Shown: positions 14,101 to 29,100 of the stretch, in pieces
How the letters are laid out: each line of letters starts with the position of its first letter
How positions within the stretch are numbered: the stretch's first letter is position 1
Assembly (NCBI GenBank): GCA_026874595.1
Contig: CM049320.1
Location: 48,122,714 to 48,186,713, forward strand
Reading direction: 5' to 3'
Source: Sipunculus nudus
Lineage: Eukaryota > Annelida > Sipuncula > Golfingiida > Sipunculidae
Length of the DNA stretch: 64,000 bases
The notes under the pieces: model-generated
Databases searched by the model: none
What the model was told of the DNA's origin: nothing
Seen by the model: the letters and a program-made list of their open reading frames with translations, nothing else
Made by a program: the position numbers and the translations under genes

Positions 14101-17100
14101 ACTCACCGTACCATCATTAACTGTGCTGTTTCTCACCGTACCATCATTAACTGTGCTGTTACTCACCGTACCATCATTAACTGTGCTGTAACTCACCGTA
14201 CCATCATTAACTGTGCTGTAACTCACCGTACCATCATTAACTGTGCTGTTACTCACCGTACCATCATTAACTGTGCTGTTACTCACCGTACCATCATTAA
14301 CTGTGCTGTTACTCACCGTACCATCATTAACTGTGCTGTTACTCACCGTACCATCATTAACTGTGCTGTTACTCACCGTACCATCATTAACTGTGCTGTT
14401 ACTCACCGTACCATCATTAACTGTGCTGTTACTCACCGTACCATCATTAACTGTGCTGTTACTCACCGTACCATCATTAACTGTGCTGTTACTCACCGTA
14501 CCATCATTAACTGTGCTGTTACTCACCGTACCATCATTAACTGTGCTGTTACTCACCGTACCATCATTAACTGTGCTGTTACTCACCGTACCATCACTTA
14601 CTGTACCATAACTAATCGTACCATCACTCATCATAACAAGGGGGATTCATAAACCGTAACCTACTTGGTTATATACACCCGTAGCTGTACTATTAACTAT
14701 TGTACACGGCAGTACCTGTACCAACACTCTACTCGTCCATACCTTTAAATGTAACTTATTGTACATGTCAGTACTTTGCCATCGCTTATTTAAACATCAG
14801 TAGCTTACCATCATTGACTTTACGTGTCAGTGTCTGTACCATCACTTATTATACACGGCATTCAATGTACCATCACGTATTAACCACGTAAGTACCTACG
14901 TCATTCACTATGCCTTTACCATCACTCATTAAACACGTCAGTATCTGTACCATAACTTATTGTACACGTTACTTCCTGTACCAGCACTAACTTCACATGT
15001 CAGTACCTGAAATATAACTTACTCCTGTACCATCACTAATTATCATCACATCACGGTATCTGATATATGTATGTTGATATCCAGATTTTGTATTAGGATT
15101 GTGCATGTAGGTTCATGCACTGGGGATTAGGGTTATGGTTATTGGTTAACCAAGCATCCAAGGGGACCCGTGTTAGAGGTCTTTTTGAATGCATTATTAC
15201 CATTATGTTAATTCAGCAGAAATTATGAAATCTTTATCTTGTATCCTTTACTCTCCTTTCATAAACGCTCTATGATTATTCAAACTTAAAATGCAAATCC
15301 AAAACGTGGCCATGAAGTTTTAAATAAATTGAAAGTGAAGATCTCGTTAGCTCCCTTGGATAGCAATAATTAATTTCTTTCCTCCTTTCTGTTTCATTTA
15401 TAATTCATTTGGTTTGGGAATTTCACTAGGAATATTTGTCCTTATTTCGCAAGCTTGATCTACGTGCACTTTAATCAGAAATGACAACATTGATAGGATC
15501 ATCAGTCACCCCGAAAAAAATAGAATCTGTTAAGTTGAATGTGAAAGAGCTGGTTCAAGCTAAAGCCAAATCAAAACAACATTACACGCGCCTCACTTTC
15601 CAGCTTGAATTGTCAAACATGGTTCTATATATATACCTCATCAACTTGGTATTACATGGTGGTATTTCACGTTTCGCTATACCGGATGTATACATTTCGG
15701 ATTACGTTATGCGATATGTATGTTTCACTATACGTTTTGACGAATAAATATGTATCCTTATGAGACCTTTTTACTGATGTATATATTTAAGATAACGTTT
15801 TGATGTATGTATATATTTAACATTACGTTATGACGTATTTATATATAAATCTCTCTGCAGGTCAGTCTTCCCCAGAACCAGCGACATGACACGGGAGTCC
15901 TCTACAGTAAAAAGACCATCCGTGATCTACAATTAATGGTCCCTCAGGTAGGAATCCTCTCAATTCATCAACAATACATAATCTGCAAACATCTATTTAT
16001 GTTTGATGTCCATTTCAGATCCGATATCATAAGCCATTTGTGACAATGTAGGATTAATAGGTATTTTAAATTATTTATTCGCGTCTCGATAAAAACAAGT
16101 CTATTAAGTCATGATAAACGATTGTGTTAAATGTGGGAAAGTAATTTTAGATAAGGGTCTACAGTGCTTCTGAAAGTCGTTTGTTAGACGCCATGGACAG
16201 CCAGGGAATGTGTTTGGTGTCCAGAATGATGAGCGGTAAGTAGATCTCCAAGAACTGGATTTAAATCAAATACGCTGTGAGTTGAAAGGTCTGGAGAATA
16301 CACGAGGCTTTTGAAGGCAGGTTACATTGATATTTGTATATTTTGACCGGCAAAAAAGACCGTAGATTTGTGCAGTGTGTCGCCAGCTGTACCAGTCGTA
16401 TCTCGTATCTTGGCTAGGGTAAGTACCGGAAAGAGAGGGTCTTGCGCGTGAAATTACCTTGTACCTGAAGATACGACCTTCTACAAGCTCATCTAGGATA
16501 TGGACACTATTGTGTTGACTTGTCGATGTGAAGACAAGTTCGTGTGAGACAGTGAGAAACGCGTCCAGTGGCCGGGAAATTGTATTGTTGACAGGATCAC
16601 TGTGCTGTTATCTCTGAGATATTCAGAGGTCGGAGGTCACTGTTCCGTGAACGAAGAAACGTTTTTAAAGAGACATTCGTCCTTATTGATTACAGAACGA
16701 GGAGAGGATGGTGTTTACATAATGCTATCAAGCGTTGCTGTGTTTTTACTTTATGGACTGTGAAGAATGAACCATCACGATAGACACTGGAAACATTTAA
16801 TTGTCAGAACTGATCGTGACGGCTCACTTTATAGTATTTTACATATTTTTATATAAAAAGTGGCTGTGCACAGTCTGGAACTTTGTTAGTAGGTTCTTAT
16901 GTCTTCCTTTAATGATATTCGCTACTGTTTATATCTCTGACTTGTTCATATCTTGAACATGTCTCGGCTGAATACTTCATAGAACCTGGAAGTCACGCAG
17001 AGCGGTCTCGTGACATACTGGAGAGTGTCAGAGGCCAGGTTTTTCACCACGTTTCTAATTTCACTTCTTCCTGGAGATAAGAAGAAAGGTTAATAAATAA

Positions 17101-20100
17101 CTGTGAGAAGCGTGTCCAGCGTGTGTAGTGTTGTCCAGCATGTCAAGCGTGTCCAACGTGTGTAGTGTTGTCCAGCATGTCAAGCGTGTCCAGTGCATTG
17201 TCGTGGTTAAAACTCGTTTCTTCACGCGTACTGAGCAAAGAAAACGGTACAAGACTTCTTTTTAGAGGTTGACCGTCTGGCCCTGTGGCAAGAACTCACG
17301 GAGGACGATGCCTCTAACATCGATGAACGTGACTTTGACTTTTGATTTTGACAACAATGCACCTGCTTACAACGCCCTGAGCATCCGGAAGTTCCTGACC
17401 GAGAAGAACATCGCCGTTCTTTATCAACCTCTATATTTACCTGATCTTGCTCAGTGTGACTTTTTTTCAGTTCCCCAAGCTCAGGGGGATCGTCAACAGG
17501 AAGGATTTTGAAGGCGAGGAAGCCATAAAGAGGGACTAACGCCGGAGCTGATGGGTTTCCCAGAAGAATCCTTCCAGCAGTACACATAATCGTGGCAGAT
17601 AAGGACAGAAAAGTGCATTAGACTCGAGGGAGATTACTTTCAAGGAGAAACCATGTAGTTGCATTGAAATAAATTGTTTGTGACACCAGTCCCGTTTCTT
17701 TTCTTACACACCTCGTATGTACGGTTATCCTGTCATCTGACTTTGTTTTCAGCTGGACTGGCTGAGCTACGTGACCGGATTATTGTCGGTGTATGTACAG
17801 TTCTCCTGTCATCTGACTTTGTTTTTAGCTGGACTGGCTTAGCTACTTGACCGGATTAATGTCGGTGTATGTACAGTTCTCCTGTCATCTGACTTTGTTT
17901 TCAGCTGGACTGGCTGAGCTACGTGACCGGATTATTGTCGGTGTATGTACAGTTCTCCTGTCATCTGACTTTGTTTTCAGCTGGACTGGCTAAGCTACGT
18001 AATCGGATTATTGTCGGTCTATGTACAGTTCTCCTGTCATCTGACTTTGTTTCAGCTGGACTGGCTAAGCTACGTGATCGGATTATTGTCGGTCTATGTA
18101 TACAGTTCTCCTGTCATCTGACTTCGTTTTCAGCTAGACTGACTAAGCTACGTGACCGGATTATTGTCGGTGTATGTACAGTTCTCCTGTCGTCTGACTT
18201 TGTTTTCAGCTGGACTGGCTCAGCTATACGTGACAAGATTATTGTCGGTGTATGTACAGTTCTCCTGTCATCTGATATTATTTTCAGCTAGAATGGCTGA
18301 GCTACGTGACCGGATTATTGTCGGTGTATGTACAGTTCTCCTGTCATCTGATATTATTTTCAGCTGGACTGGCTGAGCTACGTGACCGGATTATTGTCGG
18401 TGTATGTACAGTTCTCCTGTCATCTGATATTATTTTCAGCTGGACTGGCTGAGCTACGTGACTGGATTATTGTCGGTGTATGTACATTTCTCCTGTCATC
18501 TGATATTATTTTCAACTTGACTGGCTGAGCTACGTGACCGGATTATTGTCGGTGTATGTACAGTTCTCCTGTCATCTGATATTTTTTTTCAGCTGGACTG
18601 GCTGAGTTACGTGACCGGATTATTGTCCCTGGCATCGGATATTATTTTCAGCTGGACTGGCTGAGCTACGTGACCGGATTATTGTCGGTGTATGTACAGT
18701 TCTCCTGTCATCTGATATTATTTTCAGCTGGACTGGCTGAGCTACGTGACCGGATTATTGTCGGTGTATGTACAGTTCTCCTGTCATCGGATATTATTTT
18801 CAGCTGGACTGGCTGAGCTACATGACCGGATTATTGTCGGTGTATGTACATATCTCCTGTCATCGGATATTATTTTCAGCTGGACTGGCTGAGCTGCGTG
18901 ACCGGATTATTGTCGGTCTATGTACAGTTCTCCTGTCATCTGGTATTATTTTCAGCTGGACTGGCTGAGCTACATGACCGGATTATTGTCGGTGTATGTA
19001 CATATCTCCTGTCATCGGATATTATTTTCAGCTGGACTGGCTGAGCTGCGTGACCGGATTATTGTCGGTCTATGTACAGTTCTCCTGTCATCTGGTATTA
19101 TTTTCAGCTGGACTGGCTGAGCTGCGTGACCGGATTATTGTCGGTCTATGTACAGTTCTCCTGTCATCTGGTATTATTTTCAGCTGGACTGGCTGAGCTA
19201 CCTGAACGAATTCCTACCTGTACCGATAACGGAAGACGAGAAGGTCGTATCCTTTGCTGATGACTTCCTGAAGAAAATGGGAAAACTATTAGAAAGGACA
19301 GACAAGAGGTAAATAAAATTTCAAATTCAGGAATTCCTGGCTTAGTGTTTTCCCTCAATACAGATGTTGCGAAGGCAAGAATATATCCCCCCCCCCCCGC
19401 TTCAGTAATTCAAGCTAAACTGAACAGGTCAAATTCTATAAAAGGTACCCGAAAGCTACTTTACATTGTATATTCAAAAAGTTGTCACAATATGGACACC
19501 CATTCCTGTACCCTTTTATAAAACTACCTAAATCAAAACAGACATGGGTATTTTGTATTGCTCTGGATATATTATGTTTTTAGATGAACATAATATAAAT
19601 TTTCGTGTTATATAAAAGGCTTGATATAAGTATGTCCATTCAGTACTCGCTTTACCTTTGACCGCTGTTTTTCTTGGAATAAATTAACTAGAATAAATAA
19701 ATATTAAAATAGAATACCAGTTTTCATCGTCACGACGACTGTCAGCTTATCAATGTTCACGTGTATATCTGTTCTCCACACAGGGTACTTGCTAACTACG
19801 TCATCTGGCGACTAATCATGGGACTAGCACCAGAGCTGACGGCACGGTTCAGGCATTACCGCAATGAATACAGAAAAGTTATACAGGTAAGGCTGCAGCT
19901 ACCATTTTTATATGCAAAACTTTAACGCCCAAAAGTAGTCGTAAATACAAAGACAAGGCGAACGGAACGTTTGGCTACGTATAAATACTTTGCGGAGTTT
20001 AAAGGACGGTTCTTCGTAGATGTCACATAACATAGACTTATTACCAAACAGATCTAAACACGAGCATTTATCAGCAAATCACAAAAGATCGAGTTATACA

Positions 20101-23100
20101 AGCTTTTATGCTCCAATTTAGATGTAGATGTGGTGACCCAGTTTAATCATTTGTGTCTAGGCGTGCTTCTATTGTAATCAGATGTTCCTTCTGTCAGTAC
20201 ATCCGTTACGATCATGCGCGCGCATTATCTCTAAGAACAGTTCAAGCAGTTGCAGTTGATGATTAACATTCATGAGATTATGTATCAAATTTCAGAACCG
20301 TCGACAATTCAATATGGTTATGCACCATTTTAAAGATGGGTCCATTTAAGATTATTTGCATTGACAAATATCAGAACAATCTGACATCACATATGACCAC
20401 AGGGGAGCCATGTTGAGAAATTTGGCATCGCGGGGCACGGATTGCATGAAGACATGCATGGTCCTAGTCATTCCTAGATTACAATATGGCCATGACCCCA
20501 CTCTTGCGAAGCACCGTCAGAAATCATGAAAAATCGGAATGTGCTGACAGAAATCTTGTTAATGATTGCTTCATAATTGTGTAGAACACTTTGCGATTAT
20601 ATCACTAAACCAACAGTTTGTCTGCAGGGTGTGTCACGTGACAAGGTCCGCTGGCAGAAGTGCGTGGTGTACGTGAATGAGCGCATGGGGATGGCCCTTG
20701 GAAGGATGTTTGTCCGAGAAAACTTCCCGAAGCAGAGCAAGGACACTGTAGGTATAACTACAATATCACACACATAGTCACGTGACCTGCAACGTCCCAT
20801 AAACAACCCTTTCAATTTATTTGTTCACATTCTACAGGCACTGGAAATGATACACAACATCCGGGAAGCCTTCAACGAGATTCTTGCAGAGAATAACTGG
20901 ATGGACGAAAGTACCAAGGGTGTCGCTAAGGAAAAGGTAAACGTTTCAAATAGGCATTTATTTTGTTATATATTATCTTTATAAAAATATGGTATTAATA
21001 AAAAATATTTCTCAAAGAAATCATGTCATATTCGTCAAAAATTTACAGTTCCTGCTCTCGACTTCACATATATCAAAACGACCATAGTAAACGTACTCGA
21101 CTTCACATGCCAAAACGATAAACGTAACCGCACTCGACTTCACATATCAAAACGACCATAGTAAACGTACTCGACTTCACATGTCAAAACGATAAACGTA
21201 ACCACACTCGACTTCACATATCAAAACGACCATAGTAAACGTACTCGACTTCACATGCCAAAACGATAAACGTAACCGCACTCGACTTCACATATCAAAA
21301 CGACCATAGTAAACGTACTCGACTTCACATGTCAAAATGATAAACGTAACCACACTCGACTTCACATATCAAAACGACCATAGTAACCGCACTAGACTTT
21401 ACATGTCACAACAATCAACGTTACCACATTCAATGTTACCTTGCGCACTTCCCTTTACTACATGAGCTGTGTGTGTGTGTATGTGTGTGCGTGTGTTTAT
21501 AATGGACAACCTGCACCATATACCAAACTCTTTGTGGTGCTCCCTACTTGTCTGTGATTTTATGAGCGTTTATGTTTATGGTAGACTCTCTGAGCAACGC
21601 AGAACATTATGCAGTCGCAGTGTAAATGATAAAAAAATAAAAGTTATTGCACCCTCCTGAAATGTATCCATGTTATCAGGACAATGTAATGCAAAAGAGC
21701 ACCTTTGAGTCGCCAGTTCCTTTTATATCCCGACCATAACGTCCTTGATAACAATACCGCCAAAATCGCAAAAAGATAACATTATATACATATATGGCAA
21801 GGAAACTACGATGGTCACACGCCGTAAATTTCGAGTATCCCTAGATGAACTACAAAAGTTTAATGAACACAACAAGTCTCAAAGGGCCGAACCATGGTAC
21901 GTGAAAAAAATGATAGGTTCACCGATGACGACATCCGGACCTTCATGTCTGAAGTTAAACCGGAGGCCGAAACCTAACGACTTTGGCAGTGGGATCTACT
22001 TAACGCCCTATTGTCTCTCTATTGAAGACAAGAAATGGCGAATGGGTTGAATACAAAATAAAATACAAAAAAATTATTTTATATTGGTTTTGACAAACAA
22101 AGACAACATCAGCCATGGGCTATTATGACCGGCCACACTCCAATCATACATAAAATTAAATAGTTTAAGATATTAAAATAATAATAAATATACATTAACA
22201 TACATAAAAATAAGTATCACAAGTCTGATCAATTTGAAGGATCAAGTTAAGTATGAAGTTGTATAATACGAATAACATTAGAATAGAGGCTTATAAAATA
22301 CAGTGACAAATTCATTTTGAAAAAAAAATCTCAATAAGGTGTAAAGTGACAAAATGGAAAAGGCATACTACCCAAGAAGGATGTCAATTTTGACAAAGTG
22401 ATAATAGGTATGATACAGGTTACAACTGCAGGATGCCCCTTTCCGGTACGGTTTCATGTCCGCATGACATGTATGAGAGTCAAAACCCTCTTATCCCTGC
22501 TTTCCCATAGAAATAATAAATCTAGGTTTCACGGGTAACTTTTATACGTAGGTGAGTTTTGTATGATAGTTGAAAGATAATTTTTCCATGTAAGTCAAAA
22601 ACACATGTGAAGAGTGTACACCATGATAAATAAATCAATCCTTGTTCTCCTTGAATTGCCAATTGGTTATATACACTCTTGCCATAGCTTCTGTGGAACT
22701 TCAAAATTTCCAACCAGGCCCAGCGTCGAACCTGTACACGCGCCGGTCCCGGCTTTCGGGTACTCGTCCCACCTTGGCAACGGGTCCAAATTGTAAGCTT
22801 CGCCTACTCTAGCTAGGCACGTGGTGTTTGACAGGTCGCCTTTGTGACAAGACAAAATTTCTTCGTTTTATTTCAACTAATCCATAATGTTATTCAATAG
22901 TTTGATAAGAACTTCCGTCTCGTTCAAATCAATATGATTGTCACCATGTTGCTTTGCGATATTTTTGTAGACTGAAGGATCTCCTCAAAAGTTGTTTTTG
23001 GCCATTTTCTCAAAGCCTCATTTCACCCGAACACCGTATCTTTAGAGCGCTTAATCTCGGTAATTACTTTAGACGATGACTGGGATTTTTTTCACCAGCT

Positions 23101-26100
23101 GGTGAGTTTTCTTCAATATTTTACACTTGGTATTGATTTGATCCAATCAGTTTGGTATTTACTCTTAGTTTTTACTAGTGCTGAAAGAAAATAATCATTA
23201 TTCAGTTTCGTGAATATAAACACGAATGTGTGTAGAAATGACACAGTTACAAATGTACACACAATTCATTATATCCACCCGGCAGTGCTTTTATTGTAAT
23301 ACATCTTTATGTTTTTTGACACCGCCTGGATGGCTCATCATGACGTTTTTGATGTGTTAATTAGGTCTCATTTGGATGTTAATTTCTTTACTCATTTTAT
23401 CTGTTAAGGTTATAAAACTATCCCAGGAACTGTTATTGTTTAGGGATTGCCTTATTATTACCCAAACTCCTGCTCTTTGACCAGTATATATATATTCTGA
23501 ATAATAAGAATTTTCTATATTTTGGGGTATATGAAAGCTTGGGATTTTCTTGGTGGTTCAATAAAGATTATACTTTTTCAGATATTTATGTATTTACAAT
23601 TTTAATTTACATATTTCTTAGCCGATAATTGTCATTTGGACCTACACTAAACCGAAACTTATTACTAAGAAAACTCAAAATATACTTTATTTTTGTAAAT
23701 TTCAAAATAATCAAAGTTAAAAATTAATTCCGAAAATTATTTCAAAACATGCCATAGAAACATAATGTCAAAAATGAACACCAATATAAATATATACCAG
23801 TAAGGTTTATTTTATCAAATAGTTAAATAATTAAAGGTCTGTGTATAAAATTAAGTATTTATACACACTCCTGAGATGCAGTTGTTGATGCAGTTGGTTT
23901 AACTAAATATACTATTGTGGGGGTTTTTTACCCTTGTGAGGGTTTTTAGCTCAGCTGACTTTCAGTCATGCTGGGCTATAGCGATGGGTCTTTGTCCGTC
24001 GTCCTTCCGTCTGTCCGTCCGGCCGGCCGTCCGGCCGTCCGGCCGGCCGTCCGTCCGTTAGCAGGGCACAAATCGTAACCGTAGGGGCTAGGGCCATGAA
24101 CCCTATGCAGTCTTAGAGGTTATAAAAAGATCTCCTTGCAAACCTGAAATTAGGTCACTGTGACCTATATTCTCGACGTTATGGGGTGTGTTTGCACCCC
24201 CCAGAAATAACTCTTTGAGACAAAATTTTCATCCCAAACCTTCCATCTTTCACATACAGCTCACCTACCAACAGGGGAAGAACCATAATTTTTTTTAGGT
24301 CAAAAGATCAAAGGTCAAGGTCACAGGAGCCTCTTCTTTGAAAAGCCTGTGGATGCATTTTAAGCCAACCCTTTCATCCCAATTCTTTGATCTTTCACAT
24401 ATAGCTCACCTACTAAGTTGGAGAAGAATCCTATAGATTTTGAGGTCACAAGGTCAAAGGTCAGGGTCACAGGATCCACTTCTTTGAAAGTGGACACATT
24501 TCAAGCTAGACTTTTCATTCCAAACCTTTCAGCACTGATATGGCTTCTCTGCCAACAGGGGAAAAGACCTGTTGATTTTGAGGTCAAAGGTCAAGTTCAC
24601 AGCACCCACTTCTTGCATGGAGTAATTTTCAGGCAAACTTTTCAATCTGTACCTTCCATCTGTCATATATGGCTTACCTACCAATAAGGGAAGAAGCCTA
24701 TTGATGTTGAGGTCAAAAAGTCAAAGGTCAAGGTCACAATATTTAATTGTTCTAAATGCTTGTTAGCATATTTCAAGTGTAACTGTTCAACCCAAACCTT
24801 CAGTCTTTCACATATGCCACATCTATGCATCACTCAGTTTGACTCAAACTTCATATTTATGGGTCTTTTTGCTTGAATAAATAACTTATTGATTTTGGGG
24901 TCAGCTGGTCAGCAGGTTAAAGGTTGCAGGTCAAAGTTATTCACCCATTGGTTGCCAAGTAATTACACCAGATTTAAGTAGTTAGTAGTTACCAATCATT
25001 TAGAAAAAATCCAGTTGATATGTGGGCAAAAGGCCAAGGTCATAGGTCAGTGATGTTCACAATTACTTATTTTATAGGTCAGTGATGTTCACAATTACTT
25101 ATTTTATAGACCATCTCTATTTTTCTTGTATATATAACCATCCCACCCCAGCTGGTAATCTCCCTGTGTGGCTGTAATTGTGAGTGACACTGGTGACATA
25201 TGACTCCCTTTTGTTTCAGCCTATTAAGTGATAAGGATCAGTGATAAGTACCTCGTTACTTCATAACAAAAACACTGTTGTCTGAATGCTTCAGCCAGGC
25301 ATTAAGACTATGAGAGTATAGTATTAAGGTTTAGCTACTGATTTATAAGATGATGGGAACATTTTGCAGTTTATTTTATGGAATCCTAGCAATAAACATA
25401 GTTTCCTAGATATCTGAATATTTTAATATATATCACCACATATAAAAGCAAGTGTTTGTTCTCATAATATGTGGATGTGTACCTTGATTTAGGATGGCTT
25501 TTTGTTTTATTTCAAGACCCTTAGTCATGCTTTCTGCATTTCTTTTCTTTCAGGTTTGGCAGTTTACCTACCCTGCTGACCCCATTGAAAAGCAGAGTGA
25601 TAATAAAAAATATTGGACTTACACTTTTTACAATTGCATATCTATAAATCTGATATGAGCGCCTGGACATGCCTTTTGAATTATTTTGGGCATTCATTAT
25701 TGGATAATTTGCCCCAAGTTTGGTCTTTTATTGGAGAATGTGGGATATCAAATGTCATACTTGTCAGAAATCCATTATGTCTGCCAGTTAGCCACCTTAG
25801 AAATTATTTCTTCAGTGCAGTTTCAGTAATTTTTCTTCAATGTTTGGTCCGATTTAGAGAATGTTTGTTGTCTGATTTCAGACTTGTCAAAAGTCCAATA
25901 TGGCCACCAGGCAACCATCTTTTAATTCCTTTTGATCATATTATCTCAAGAACAGTTAAAGTGAATGCAGTTGGATGTATATTTATGTAATCTTGTAAAG
26001 GATTCGGTCAAATATTTCTGAATAAATATTACCATCATTTATAAAAGTGCAATACAGTTGGCTTGTATTGAATAAAAATTCATACAGAAGCACCTGTTTC

Positions 26101-29100
26101 TCAATAATTGCATCCGCCAAAACAGAGTTTTGCGGATACTAGGTCTTCAGCTGCACGCCGCTGCCGCCGCGTAGGTGTCCGGAGAACTCCTCCATAACCG
26201 CTGGGCAGAATTTTACGAAACCCGGGATTATGTTCAGTTCACATGTGAACTGCTGCACCCCAATTTTGTTTTGACCTCTGACCTTTCTTCTGCACTCTGC
26301 GTCAGTTTGTGTGTCTGTTTCCACACATAAACCAACATATCTCGGGAACCGTTTGACCGATCAGGAAATTTTTTTGCACAAATGTAGCCCTTGGAGAGCT
26401 GTTTAACATACAAAAATGGTGGCCCCACCTGCAACCATGTTTGCACAGTGTCCATCTGTTTGTATGCCTTGGGTTAAAATCACTCATATCTCCGCGGTGG
26501 TTTGACTAATTCACCTGAAATTCAGCATGGGTATACAAATATAGCCCCGGGATAGCTTTATAACATATACAACAAAAGGTGGCGCCACCTGCAACCATGT
26601 TTGCACAGTGTTCATTTGTTCATCTGCCTGGGGTTAAAATCACTCATATCTCTGCAGTGGTTTGACTAATTCACCTAAAATTCGGCATGCGTATACATCC
26701 TAGACAGCTTTTCTGATTTTTTGACAGGTGGCGCCACCTACATTAACGTTTACGCTGCAGACATCGAAGCTCATATCTCGGGAACCGTTTGACCGATTGA
26801 GCCAAAATTTTGCATGTGTATAGATCTCACATAGCTCTGTATAATACGCAAAACTGGTGGCGCCATCTGCAGCCATTTTTGCACAGCTCCCGTCTATTTG
26901 TCTGCCATGGGATAAAATCACTCATATCTCTGCAGTGGTTTGACATATCTGCCTTAAATTTTGCAGGTTTATACATCCCCGACAGCTCTCTCGATTTTAT
27001 GACAGGTGGCGCCACCTACATTCTACATTTATGCAGCAGATATCCAAGCTCATATCTTGGGAACCGTTTGACCGATTGGGCCAAAGTTTTGCATGTGTAT
27101 AGTTCTCACATAGCTTTTTATCATACACAAAACTGGTGGCACCACCTGCAGCCATTTTTGCACAGCGTCCATCTGTTTGTCTGCCAAGGGCAAAAATCAC
27201 TCATATACATGTAGTGGTTTGACTTATCTGCCTTAAATTTTGCATATGTATACAACTTGGACAGCTTTCTGGATTTTGTGGTAGGTGGCGCAACCTACAT
27301 ACACAATTGGGCTGCAGACATCCATGCTAATATGCAACACTTCACTCTATTTCCCCTTGCCACTCAATCCATGCCTCACTTCACCAGTTCCACTCTGATT
27401 TAGGCGGATACAGGTAGTCGCTTGTCGACTACCCGTATTCTAGTTCTGGCATGTATTTCCTTGATTTTTGCTATATATTTTGATCTTATATTTGCCCTTT
27501 GTGAAGTTCCTTATGAGACTGACAGGTTTCAAGCAAGCTGTTGGAATAGTTCCTGATTGCTTAACAATCATGCATTTTCCTCAGACCATCAATTCACTGT
27601 GTTTTAACCAGACATAGGTGATATATATTTCTGTTGTCATAGAAAATTTTCAACAAATTGGCAAATTGGTTCTTCAAAATTTGACTGGAAGTTGTGAATC
27701 TCAGTCCATGATGTCACAGGTCATGCATGGCAGCTGAGCGTCATGACCCATGGGTCACTTGTTTATATACTATTGTGAGGTTTTTTTTATATACTATTGT
27801 GAGGGTTTTTTATGTACTGTTGTGAGGGTTTTTTATATACTATTGTGAGGGTTTTTTTTAGCTCAGCTGACTTTCAGTCATGCTGGGCTATAGCGATGGG
27901 TCTTTGTCCGGCGTCCTTCCGTCTGTCCGTCCGGCCGGCCGTCCGTTCGTTAGCAGGGCACAAATCGTAACCGTAGGGGCTAGGGCCATGAACCCTATGC
28001 AGTCTTAGAGGTTATAAAAAGATCTCCTTGCAAACCTGAAATTAGGTCACTGCGACCTATATTCTCGAAGTTATGGGGTGTGTTTGCACCCCCCAGAAAT
28101 AACTCTTTAAGACAAAATTTTCATCCCAAACCTTACATCTTTCACATACAGCTCACCTACCAACAGGGGAAGAACCATAATTTTTTTAGGTCACAAGGTC
28201 AAAGGTCAAGGTCACAGAACCAACTTCTTTGAAAAGCCTGTGGATGCATTTTAAGCCAAACCTTTCATCCCAATTCTTTGATCTTTCACATATAGCTTAC
28301 CTACTAAATGGGAGAAGAATCCTATAGATGTTGAGGTCACAAGGTCAAAGGTCAGGATAACAGGATTCACTTTTTTGAAAAGGTTGTGGACACATTTCAA
28401 GCTAGACCTTTCATTCCAAACCTTCCAGCACTGATATCGCTTCTCTGCCAACAGGGGAAAAGACCTGTTGATTTTGAGGTCAAAGGTCAAGTTCACAGCA
28501 CCCACTTCTTGCGTGGAGTCATTTTCAGGCAAACTTTTCAATCTATACTTTCCATCTGTCATATATGGCTTACCTACCAATAGTGAAAGAAGCCTATTGA
28601 TGTTGATTTCAAAAGGTCAAAGGTCAAGGTCACAATATTGTTCTAAATGCTTGTGAACATATTTCAAGTGAAACTGTTCAACCCAAACCTTCAGTCTTTC
28701 ACATATGCCACATCTATGCATCACTCAGTGTGATTCAAACTTCATATTTATGGGTCTTTTTGCATGAAGAAAAAACTAATTGATTTTGAGGTCAGCTGGT
28801 CAGGAGGTTAAAGGTTGCAGGTCTAAGTTATTCACTCATTGGTTGGCAAGTAATTACACCCGGCCAGATGTAATTGGTCAGTAGTTACCCATCATTTAGA
28901 AAGAATCCAGTTGATATGTCGGCAAAAGGCCAAGGTCATAGGTCAGGTCAACTTATTTTGTAGACCATCTCTATTTTTCTTGTATATATAAGCTTGCACT
29001 CCAGCTGGTACATCTCACCGCGTGGCTGTAATTGTGAGTGACACTGGTGACATATGACTCCCTTTTGTATCAGGCTATTAAGTGATAAGGATGAGTGATA

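Noticed and set aside
13684-14634. 316-codon Ser/Thr/Asn-rich frame on the - strand
   Set aside because: Translation of the 30-bp minisatellite only; the opposite strand is equally open.
18768-19260. Series of short overlapping frames starting with M-Y-S/I-S-P-V-I
   Set aside because: Read-through of successive 76-bp repeat units; only the last 18 bases of each unit correspond to exon sequence.
22720-22860. tRNA-like B-box (ggttcgacgct on the - strand)
   Set aside because: No matching A-box or cloverleaf could be placed at proper spacing.
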